Origin: Lachnospiraceae bacterium
GTDB taxonomy: Bacteria > Bacillota > Clostridia > Lachnospirales > Lachnospiraceae
Reading direction: 5' to 3'
Length of the DNA: 5,032 nucleotides
Assembly: GCA_017476305.1 (NCBI GenBank)
Contig: JAFVAA010000593.1
Coordinates: 1-5,032 of the forward strand
Below are positions 1 to 5,032 of this stretch, piece after piece; the stretch's first letter is position 1; each line of letters starts with the position of its first letter. The notes under the pieces were generated by a model. That model was given only the letters and a program-made list of their open reading frames with translations, was not told the origin of the DNA and ran no database searches. The translations under genes were made by a program, and so were the position numbers.

Positions 1-689
1 AATAATTGATATTTCAACTCCGCTAACTTCCAATCCGTTTCATTATCAATATCCTGTACCTCTAATTCATCAATCACATAAGGCAAAAGTCCATCCGTCA
101 TCAGGCCCTTTCTCCTCTGGTAAGCAGCAGTCCTGTAAAAATAGAACTGCCCGCAATCATGGTACATCATTTCTAAATCCTGCGAACGTACACTGAAATT
201 TTCCTTCCATTTCATTTCCAGAAAACCATCCTTCATGATGTAGCCGCGCTGTGGCGGATACGAAAAGGAAACCACCGGAAGCACTTCATCCGCAGTGCTC
301 TCCTTTAGCTTCCGGAATGCCTCTTTCAGCTTTTCTGCCCGGATAAACGGAGCGGTCGGATAAATGCAGGAAAAAAATTCAAATTTCTCTCCCCTTTTTT
401 CATACTCCTCTAACACCTCTAAAAGCACATCTGCCGTCGTAGCAAAATCGCTGGCTGCCTTCTCACTGCGCATAAATGGTACCTTTGCTCCATATTTTTT
501 CGCGATCTCAGCAATCTCCTCACTATCCGTCGATACCATCACCTCAGCAAAGACCTCCGATTTTAAAGCAGCTTCTATCGAATAGGCAATGATCGGTCTG
601 CCCAAAAAATCCTTGATATTTTTTTTCGGAATCCGCTTACTGCCTCCCCTTGCCGTAATGATAGCAAGAGCTTTATTTTCTCCACACAT
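1..689 (-). CDS. pseF: Pseudaminic acid cytidylyltransferase (PseF-like), 3' end cut by window edge
   Basis: Predicted to activate pseudaminic acid with CTP, giving CMP-pseudaminic acid and pyrophosphate in the cytoplasm, the last step before transfer to flagellin or other surface glycans. I translated 229 residues with no stop, so the gene runs off the left edge; known PseF proteins are about this length, so only a few codons should be missing. Visible motifs: the nucleotide-binding loop ITARGGSKRIPKKNIK (residues 11-26), GRPIIAYSIEAAL (30-42), VSTDSEEIA (52-60), YPTAPFIR (110-117), HDCGQFYFY (177-185) and VQDIDNETDW (211-220), where D213 and D215 are the likely metal ligands. The RGGSKRIP signature and the GQFYFY segment favour PseF over NeuA or the legionaminic acid enzyme. 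The ATG at 687-689 is chosen because GGGAGG lies 7 bases upstream. It follows the GH27 gene by 98 bp. Its usual pathway partners (pseB, C, H, G, I) are not in view. Family assignment is firm; sugar specificity is inferred. Confidence 0.9.
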   Translation of the reverse strand, partial: MCGENKALAIITARGGSKRIPKKNIKDFLGRPIIAYSIEAALKSEVFAEVMVSTDSEEIAEIAKKYGAKVPFMRSEKAASDFATTADVLLEVLEEYEKRGEKFEFFSCIYPTAPFIRAEKLKEAFRKLKESTADEVLPVVSFSYPPQRGYIMKDGFLEMKWKENFSVRSQDLEMMYHDCGQFYFYRTAAYQRRKGLMTDGLLPYVIDELEVQDIDNETDWKLAELKYQL

Positions 690-696
690 CCTATAA

Positions 697-702
697 CCTC
701 CC
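697..702 (-). promoter_or_regulatory. Ribosome binding site of pseF
   Basis: GGGAGG on the minus strand, 7 bases before the ATG at 687-689. It decides the start: another ATG 25 codons upstream in the same open frame (762-764) has no such site. Confidence 0.8.
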
Positions 703-722
703 TGCCATTTATGGTTTATGCC

Positions 723-756
723 AAGACTGCCGCCAAAATGTTTTGACGGCAATCTT
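723..756 (-). terminator. 16-bp hairpin between GH27 gene and pseF, possible terminator or processing site
   Basis: The arms 723-738 and 741-756 pair over 16 bp with only 2 bases between them (the effective loop must be larger). In minus-strand RNA all 16 pairs form, two of them as G-U wobbles; in plus-strand RNA the same two become C-A mismatches, so the structure fits transcription on the minus strand. It starts 32 bases after the GH27 stop. No run of U follows it, so it is not a classical intrinsic terminator. It could be a weak terminator, an RNA-stabilising 3' end for thrS-GH27 mRNA, or an RNase processing site. The rest of the 98-bp gap holds only the pseF ribosome binding site; I saw no convincing promoter. 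Confidence 0.45.
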
Positions 757-787
757 CTTTTCATCCTATAATTATTTCGGCAGCTTC

Positions 788-2077
788 TCACAGCTTCAAA
801 AGCCTTGCTCCGTGTTTTGGTACAAAAATGCTTTCCTTCCCGCTTAAATCCACAGTTTCCCCACTCCAGAGCTCTGTTCCCTTTTTCCCGGTGATTCCAT
901 AATTTTCCACACGTTCCCAAGGGATTTTTACCTCGCCATCGTCAGAAAGATTAAACACAGCCAGATACCAGGCATCCTCTAAAGTATCCCCCGAGCACCA
1001 GATCACCCTTTCCGCATCCCGGTATACCTGCCTTGCTCCCTCCGAGTGTTTTAAAAGCCCTAAAACATCCCTGTTCGTCAAAAGCCCTTTCGTAAAATCA
1101 TCTAAAAGCGTCAGCTCTGTCCCGATCATCATTGGCGAACGGAAGATGCACCAGAGCGTCATCATCGTTTTCTGCTCCTCCTTCGTGAAATTGCAGTCCC
1201 ATCCCTTTCCGTCAAAGCCTTTCCCGAGCTTTCCGAGCGTCAGCATATCACAGTCCGGATAGCAGCCTGCGCTTACGTGATTCTGCCAGAGCTCACACCT
1301 TTCGAACATCGGCTCTAAAAGCTCCCATTTATCCCAGAAATCATCCGTAATCCTCCACATATTCGCATAGGTCTCATAATGCCATGCCTCCTCGATCAGC
1401 GCCGGTCCCGGTGACAGGCTTAACACAATCTCTCTGCCACATTTCATAATCGCCTCATGGAGCATCTCGATTTCCTTTTTCGCGGAAGGCATGTCCATCC
1501 TGCAGATATCATCACACTTTACGAAATCCACTCCCCACTCCGCATAGAGTGCAAAGATGGAATCATAATACTCCTGTGCCCCCTCTGCCTCCGGACGGAT
1601 TCCGTACATGTCCGGATTCCAGGCGCAGATATTCGACGGATCTGCGATATCATTGGCTTTCTTTTCACTTCCTAAAATCCCCGTATGCTGATGTGCGGCA
1701 TTTCTGGGAATCCCACGCATGATATGGATTCCAAACTTAAGCCCCAGATCATGAATGTAATCCGCGAGAGGCTTAAAACCTTTCCCGTCCTTTGCGGACG
1801 GGAATTTCTGCTCACATGGGAGAAGTCTGGAATACGCATCCATCTCCACCTTCCAGAACGGAATATACTGGTACTTCTCCCTCTGGCTGCCGGTATCATA
1901 GCTGTACCACTCGATATCTACGACAATGTACTCCCAGCCAAATTCCTTCAGATTTTCTGCCATATATCTTGCATTTGCCTTCACCTGCTCTTCATTTACC
2001 GAAGTGTCATAATAATCGTAGCTGTTCCATCCCATCGGTGGTGTCAGTGCGAATTGATTCTTATTTTTTACACCCAT
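788..2077 (-). CDS. GH27 family glycoside hydrolase (alpha-galactosidase-like)
   Basis: A 429-residue retaining glycoside hydrolase of family 27, probably cleaving alpha-galactoside or a related terminal sugar. There is no signal peptide, so it should act in the cytoplasm on imported oligosaccharides. The TIM barrel opens with TPPMGWNSYDYY (12-23), followed by GWEYIVVDIEWY (47-58), LADYIHDLGLKFGIHIMRG (104-122), and EWGVDFVKCDD (180-190) with likely nucleophile D189. WRITDDFWDKW (241-251) has likely acid/base D246 and R242; YPDCDMLTLG (273-282) and LWCIFRSPMMIG (308-319) match the conserved GH27 barrel end. Residues from about 370 (WYLAVFNLSDDGE) fit the C-terminal beta-sandwich. Where classical alpha-galactosidases have Asp-Asp in 'DDCW', this protein has D54-I55, so specificity may differ. 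Its ATG directly abuts the thrS stop codon, implying one transcript under the thrS T-box. Fold and family are well supported; the substrate is not known. Confidence 0.88.
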   Translation of the reverse strand: MGVKNKNQFALTPPMGWNSYDYYDTSVNEEQVKANARYMAENLKEFGWEYIVVDIEWYSYDTGSQREKYQYIPFWKVEMDAYSRLLPCEQKFPSAKDGKGFKPLADYIHDLGLKFGIHIMRGIPRNAAHQHTGILGSEKKANDIADPSNICAWNPDMYGIRPEAEGAQEYYDSIFALYAEWGVDFVKCDDICRMDMPSAKKEIEMLHEAIMKCGREIVLSLSPGPALIEEAWHYETYANMWRITDDFWDKWELLEPMFERCELWQNHVSAGCYPDCDMLTLGKLGKGFDGKGWDCNFTKEEQKTMMTLWCIFRSPMMIGTELTLLDDFTKGLLTNRDVLGLLKHSEGARQVYRDAERVIWCSGDTLEDAWYLAVFNLSDDGEVKIPWERVENYGITGKKGTELWSGETVDLSGKESIFVPKHGARLLKL

Positions 2078-4042
2078 CTACTTCTGCTCCTCCTGTACCT
2101 CTTCCTCTCTTATCTCCTTCGTGCGAAACTCCTCGCAGATCTGACTGATAAACGCAGAAAGCGGTTTCACTCCTTCATCTCCCGCAAAGCGGCTTCTGAC
2201 AGACACGGTTCCGTCTTCCTCCTCCTTTGCGCCTACGACTAACATATAAGGAACCTTCTTTAATCTCGCTTCACGAATCTTATAACCAATCTTTTCCGAA
2301 CGGCTGTCTACCGTGGCATCAATTCCGTTTTTCCGAAGCTCCTTTAAGACACCTTCTGCATAATCCGCATACTTTTCAGAAATCGGAAGCACACGCACCT
2401 GCTCCGGGCAGAGCCAGGTCGGGAATTTCCCTGCGTATTTTTCAATCAGCCACGCAAGCGTTCTCTCATAGCAGCCCATAGAAGTTCTGTGAATGATATA
2501 GGGACGCTTCTTCTCCCCATCCTGGTCGATATAATACATATCGAACTGCTCTGCGATAAATCCATCCCACTGGATTGTAATCATCGTATCCTCTTTTCCA
2601 TACACATTCTTCGCATTGATATCAATCTTCGGACCATAAAAAGCCGCCTCTCCGACATCCTCTACAAACGGGATTTCAAGCTCTGTCATGATATCACGCA
2701 GATGCTGCTCATTTTGTTCCCATTCCTCCGGCTCTCCGATGTATTTTTCCCGGTTCTCCGGATCCCACTTTGAAAGATGATAGGTCACATCCTCCTCGAC
2801 ACCCAGCGTCTGTAGGCAATACTTCGCCAATGCCAGACATTTCTTTACTTCCTCCACCATCTGATCCGGTCTTACAATCAGATGCCCCTCGGAAATCGTA
2901 AACTGACGCACTCGTGTCAGACCATGCATCTCCCCGGAGTCCTCATTTCGAAACAGTGTAGAGGTCTCCCCGTAGCGGAGCGGCAGATCCCTGTAGGAAT
3001 GCTGTGTTGCTTTATAAACATAATACTGGAACGGGCAGGTCATCGGGCGAAGCGCCAGAACCTCCTTATCCTTCTCCTCATCGCCCAGGACAAACATCCC
3101 ATCCTGATAGTGATCCCAATGACCGGAAATCTTATAGAGGTCGCTCTTTGCCATAAATGGTGTTTTCGTACGGACATAACCCCATTCATTATCCTCTAAA
3201 TCTTCAATCCAGCGCTGCATCTTCTGAATCATCTTCGCACCCTTTGGCATCAGAAGCGGAAGCCCCTGGCCAATCACATCCACCGTCGTGAAAAGCTCCA
3301 TCTCACGTCCAAGCTTGTTATGATCGCGGTTCTTGATATCCTCCAGATACGCCAGATACTCCTCTAAGTCAGCCTTTTTACTAAATGCTGTTCCGTAAAT
3401 TCTGGTCAGCATCTTATTATGCTCATCCCCTCTCCAGTAAGCACCGGAAGAGGATGTCAGCTTAAACGCCTTGATCTGCTTTGTGGACATCAGATGCGGT
3501 CCGGCACAGAACTCGATAAAATCTCCCTGCTGATAAAAAGTCAGGGTATCCGTCTCCGGATGCTCCTCAATCATCTCGACCTTATACGGTTCCTCGCGCT
3601 CTGTCATCAGCTTCACTGCTTCTTCCTTTGACAAAGTATACCGCTTTAAAGTGTCACCCTTTTTGATGATTTTTTTCATCTCAGCCTCAATCTTATCTAA
3701 ATCCTCTCTCGTCAGACTTGGCATGTCAAAATCATAATAAAATCCATTTTCGATGGCAGGTCCTATCGTCAGTTTTGCATCCGGATAGAGATTCTGTACA
3801 GCCTCTGCCATTACGTGTGCGCAGGTATGGCGGTATGCCTTTTTTCCCGCCTCCGAATCAAAGGTCAGGATATTAAGTGTACAGTCCCGATCCACCACGG
3901 TACGAAGATCGACCACCTCACCATCTACCTCTGCCACACAGGCTGCCCTTGCCAGCCCTTCACTGATATCCTTTGCGATATCAATCACTGCCATCGCTCC
4001 ATCATATTCCTTACAGGAACCATCCTTTAATGTTACTTTCAT
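2078..4042 (-). CDS. thrS: Threonyl-tRNA synthetase (ThrRS)
   Basis: Cytoplasmic class II aminoacyl-tRNA synthetase charging tRNA-Thr, 654 residues from the preferred start, near the usual bacterial length. Order of domains: TGS (about 1-62, MKVTLKDGSCKEYDG), the editing domain with HTCAH (H72, H76) and FCAGPH (C179, H183), which hydrolyses Ser-tRNA-Thr, then the catalytic core (about 245-540) and the anticodon-binding domain (about 545-640, from WLCPEQVRVLPIS). The expected zinc ligands are C336 (in RPMTCP), H387 (in FTISEGH) and H518 (in PYIIHRTSMG). Motif 2 is FRNEDSGEMHGLTRVRQF (364-381). Around the zinc the protein is unusual: FTISEGH replaces the common FTQDDAH, and M487 sits where many ThrRSs have Cys. 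The ATG at 4040-4042 is preferred because AGGAGG lies 8 bases upstream; an in-frame ATG at 4078 would add 12 charged residues without a good site. Expression is controlled by the T-box leader upstream; the GH27 gene follows without a gap. Confidence 0.96.
   Translation of the reverse strand: MKVTLKDGSCKEYDGAMAVIDIAKDISEGLARAACVAEVDGEVVDLRTVVDRDCTLNILTFDSEAGKKAYRHTCAHVMAEAVQNLYPDAKLTIGPAIENGFYYDFDMPSLTREDLDKIEAEMKKIIKKGDTLKRYTLSKEEAVKLMTEREEPYKVEMIEEHPETDTLTFYQQGDFIEFCAGPHLMSTKQIKAFKLTSSSGAYWRGDEHNKMLTRIYGTAFSKKADLEEYLAYLEDIKNRDHNKLGREMELFTTVDVIGQGLPLLMPKGAKMIQKMQRWIEDLEDNEWGYVRTKTPFMAKSDLYKISGHWDHYQDGMFVLGDEEKDKEVLALRPMTCPFQYYVYKATQHSYRDLPLRYGETSTLFRNEDSGEMHGLTRVRQFTISEGHLIVRPDQMVEEVKKCLALAKYCLQTLGVEEDVTYHLSKWDPENREKYIGEPEEWEQNEQHLRDIMTELEIPFVEDVGEAAFYGPKIDINAKNVYGKEDTMITIQWDGFIAEQFDMYYIDQDGEKKRPYIIHRTSMGCYERTLAWLIEKYAGKFPTWLCPEQVRVLPISEKYADYAEGVLKELRKNGIDATVDSRSEKIGYKIREARLKKVPYMLVVGAKEEEDGTVSVRSRFAGDEGVKPLSAFISQICEEFRTKEIREEEVQEEQK
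2089..2094 (-). promoter_or_regulatory. Ribosome binding site of GH27 gene, inside the 3' end of thrS
   Basis: AGGAGG on the minus strand followed by AGCAG, lying wholly within the last codons of thrS (the EEQK tail) and 11 bases before the GH27 ATG. An overlapping GGAG gives 9-base spacing. With zero gap between the thrS stop and this start, translational coupling by terminating ribosomes is plausible. Confidence 0.75.
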
Positions 4043-4050
4043 GTTCGAAT

Positions 4051-4056
4051 CCTCCT
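4051..4056 (-). promoter_or_regulatory. Ribosome binding site that sets the thrS start
   Basis: A perfect AGGAGG on the minus strand, 8 bases before the ATG at 4040-4042. It argues against the longer reading frame beginning at 4078, whose first 12 codons contain this site. Confidence 0.88.
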
Positions 4057-4119
4057 CTTTCTTCTCATTTTTCTTCATAGACCTGCCGGGGGAGGATTTT
4101 TCTTTAAAAACAGAAGAAC

Positions 4120-4155
4120 AAAAAAAGTCCCCTCCGGCTTTTCACCAGAAGGGAC
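4120..4155 (-). terminator. Intrinsic terminator of the thrS T-box leader
   Basis: On the minus strand GTCCCTTCTGG (4145-4155) pairs with CCGGAGGGGAC (4127-4137), an 11-bp stem with two G-U pairs and a 7-base loop, followed directly by seven U residues (4120-4126). The 5' arm overlaps the segment needed for the antiterminator, so formation is expected when tRNA-Thr is charged, ending transcription 77 bases before thrS. Confidence 0.93.
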
Positions 4156-4164
4156 GAATATTCT

Positions 4165-4180
4165 CCGCGTTTCCACCATT
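4165..4180 (-). promoter_or_regulatory. T-box antiterminator sequence
   Basis: AATGGTGGAAACGCGG on the minus strand matches the T-box consensus AGGGTGGNACCGCG at 11 of 13 defined positions. The TGGA within it should pair with the acceptor end of uncharged tRNA-Thr, and CGGA can pair with TTCG just downstream as part of the antiterminator, at the expense of the terminator stem. Confidence 0.9.
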
Positions 4181-4207
4181 ATTCAATAAAATTTATCTAT
4201 CAGCATC

Positions 4208-4261
4208 CCTGTTTTCACAGCCCGTAGCTATAGTAACGCTAAAGATATTTTTGAAAACAGG
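4208..4261 (-). repeat. Long hairpin in the T-box leader (probable stem III)
   Basis: Perfect 10-bp inverted repeat, arms 4252-4261 and 4208-4217, enclosing 34 bases. Inside it TAGC and GCTA can form a smaller stem. Its place between the CCGTTATC block and the antiterminator fits the variable stem III of T-box leaders. Confidence 0.7.
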
Positions 4262-4505
4262 AAAGTCTTTCTATAAATTTTACTGCACTTCATTTGACGA
4301 TAACGGCGTCAGCCGGGCTTGATTAGAGCCACTCCGAGTTGGTCACAGACCACCATTTCTGTCCCGGGCACTCTCAGCAAGGTCATTTCAAAAGGATTCC
4401 GTCCATTCCTGTCCACAGGAACCGAATGAATCTCCGAAACCCAAAACCTGCACCCTTCTCTGTCACAGACTAGCCATCTGCTCTTCTCATCCACGCATTG
4501 TAATC

Positions 4506-4534
4506 ATCTTAGTACAGGAACGAATATTTGTCAA
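4506..4534 (-). promoter_or_regulatory. Sigma-A type promoter of the thrS-GH27 operon
   Basis: Minus-strand TTGACA at 4529-4534 (perfect -35) and TAAGAT at 4506-4511 (4 of 6 to TATAAT) with a 17-base spacer, predicting a transcript start near 4499, just before the T-box leader. It lies 40 bp beyond the chemoreceptor stop codon. That gap contains a T-rich run but no hairpin, so readthrough from the receptor gene is also possible. Confidence 0.82.
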
Positions 4535-4573
4535 GATGCCAAATAGAAGAAAAAACATTTACCGGCTCTTTCA

Positions 4574-5032
4574 TTAATACATGAAATTATCTCCCTCCAA
4601 CATCGGAGTTTCCTCATACCCCAAAGCCCTGGAGGACATGCCGCCCACAATATCCTTGAGCTGGAATTTATCAATCTCCTGATTCAGGCCTCTTGCCTGT
4701 CCGGATAACTGCTCACTGGCCGAAGCACACTCCTCGCTCGTAGCGGAGTTCGTCTGAACGACCTGAGATACCTGTGACAACGCCTGATCGATCTGCGAAG
4801 TAGCCGTTGCCTGATCATTTGAAGTCTTGGCAATATTTCCACTGAGGCCGGCAATCTTATCAATCATATCTGCAACTACAGTCAGTGTCTTCTCGGTCTG
4901 ATCAGCAAGCTCTTCTCCGCGCTTTGCTTTCGTAATCGCATCTTCAATCATCTCAGCCGTCTGACCGGAAGCTTCTGCCGAACGACCTGCCAGGTTCCTG
5001 ACCTCTTCTGCTACGACTGCAAAGCCCTTGCC
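4574..5032 (-). CDS. Methyl-accepting chemotaxis protein, C-terminal part (5' end outside window)
   Basis: The last 152 residues of a chemoreceptor, whose dimers control CheA through CheW in response to ligands. The visible part starts inside the highly conserved hairpin tip, GKGFAVVAEEVRNLAGRSAEA (first 21 residues), which contacts CheA and CheW. It continues through the returning helix with heptad-like repeats rich in Ala, Gln and Glu (for example ASASEQLSGQARGLNQEIDKF), where methylation of Glu/Gln residues is expected. The protein ends in a short non-helical tail (GYEETPMLEGDNFMY) with no CheR-tethering NWETF-type pentapeptide. The sensor and membrane segments and the start codon lie beyond the right edge, so the ligand cannot be guessed. 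No terminator hairpin was found between its stop and the thrS promoter. Its presence implies a chemotactic, probably flagellated cell. Confidence 0.95.
   Translation of the reverse strand, partial: GKGFAVVAEEVRNLAGRSAEASGQTAEMIEDAITKAKRGEELADQTEKTLTVVADMIDKIAGLSGNIAKTSNDQATATSQIDQALSQVSQVVQTNSATSEECASASEQLSGQARGLNQEIDKFQLKDIVGGMSSRALGYEETPMLEGDNFMY

Larger units (their letters stand above)
4120..4499 (-). promoter_or_regulatory. T-box riboswitch leader of thrS (tRNA-Thr sensing)
   Basis: A leader RNA of about 380 nt that should read through its terminator when uncharged tRNA-Thr binds. Visible parts, in order of transcription: a likely stem I closed by AGAGC (4480-4484) with GCTCT (4325-4329), containing a specifier candidate ACC (4341-4343) followed by A; the segment GACGCCGTTATCGTC (4296-4310), which carries the CCGTTATC block common in T-box leaders and pairs as GACG/CGTC; a hairpin with perfect 10-bp arms CCTGTTTTCA (4252-4261) and TGAAAACAGG (4208-4217); the T-box TGGTGGAAACGCGG (4165-4178); and the intrinsic terminator. 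The antiterminator and terminator are clear; the stem I fold and specifier are my hand reading and uncertain. A 61-codon GTG frame in this stretch is taken as chance. Confidence 0.9.

Noticed and set aside
364..585. 73-codon plus-strand frame antisense to pseF
   Set aside because: The minus strand encodes the conserved cytidylyltransferase motifs through this stretch; the Ser-rich product is a shadow.
690..745. Weak promoter candidate for pseF (TTGGCG, 17 bases, CATAAA on the minus strand)
   Set aside because: Both boxes match only 4 of 6 positions and the -35 lies within the hairpin; too weak to call without transcript data.
690..764. Upstream in-frame ATG that would extend PseF by 25 residues
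   Set aside because: There is no ribosome binding site before it, the added residues have no family match, and the hairpin occupies the segment.
1685..2242. 185-codon plus-strand frame antisense to the GH27 gene and thrS
   Set aside because: It crosses the junction of two well-supported minus-strand genes; its Leu-, Pro- and Cys-rich product looks like a shadow translation.
4043..4078. Longer thrS start adding 12 residues (MKKNEKKEEDSN)
   Set aside because: The perfect AGGAGG lies inside this extension 8 bases before the downstream ATG, and known ThrRS proteins begin near the MKVTLKDGS segment.
4041..4322. 93-codon plus-strand frame across the leader
   Set aside because: It runs antisense through the terminator and antiterminator, and its product has no recognisable features.
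4309..4494. 61-codon minus-strand frame starting with GTG, ahead of thrS
   Set aside because: It lies inside the T-box leader, begins only a few bases after the predicted transcript start, has no ribosome binding site, and its bases are explained by stem I structure.
4535..4573. Possible terminator after the chemoreceptor gene
   Set aside because: There is a run of T residues but no GC-rich inverted repeat in front of it.

Overview
The window looks like chromosomal DNA of a low-to-moderate-GC, Gram-positive, probably motile anaerobe of the Clostridia (Lachnospiraceae is my best guess). The grounds are a T-box leader in front of a threonyl-tRNA synthetase gene (a Bacillota hallmark), strong AGGAGG-type ribosome binding sites, the style of the ThrRS protein, and a chemoreceptor gene beside a pseudaminic acid activation gene. 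All supported genes lie on the minus strand and are read from right to left; I see no credible plus-strand gene.

Right edge (4574-5032): the C-terminal end of a methyl-accepting chemotaxis protein, cut by the window edge within the conserved signalling tip. Next (about 4043-4534) is a complete regulatory region: a sigma-A type promoter with 17-bp spacing, then a T-box leader of about 380 nt. In the leader I can place a possible stem I with an ACC (Thr) specifier candidate, the conserved CCGTTATC segment, a long hairpin, the T-box antiterminator sequence and a textbook intrinsic terminator.

Centre (788-4042): thrS (654 aa from the preferred start), followed with zero intergenic bases (TAG then ATG) by a 429-aa glycoside hydrolase of the GH27 (alpha-galactosidase) family. 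The GH27 ribosome binding site lies inside the last thrS codons, so the two are almost surely co-transcribed and possibly translationally coupled. This puts a carbohydrate enzyme under control of uncharged tRNA-Thr.

Left (1-689): after a 98-bp gap holding a 16-bp hairpin comes a pseF-like pseudaminic acid cytidylyltransferase gene, complete but for its last few codons. It has no stop codon inside the window.

How they fit together: the receptor and PseF point to motility and surface or flagellin glycosylation, and ThrRS is housekeeping. GH27 is the odd member. I find no mobile element, CRISPR array, tRNA, rRNA or clearly new defence system. The points most worth a second look are the thrS-GH27 junction, amino acid substitutions at otherwise conserved active-site positions in both ThrRS and GH27, and the GH27-pseF hairpin.
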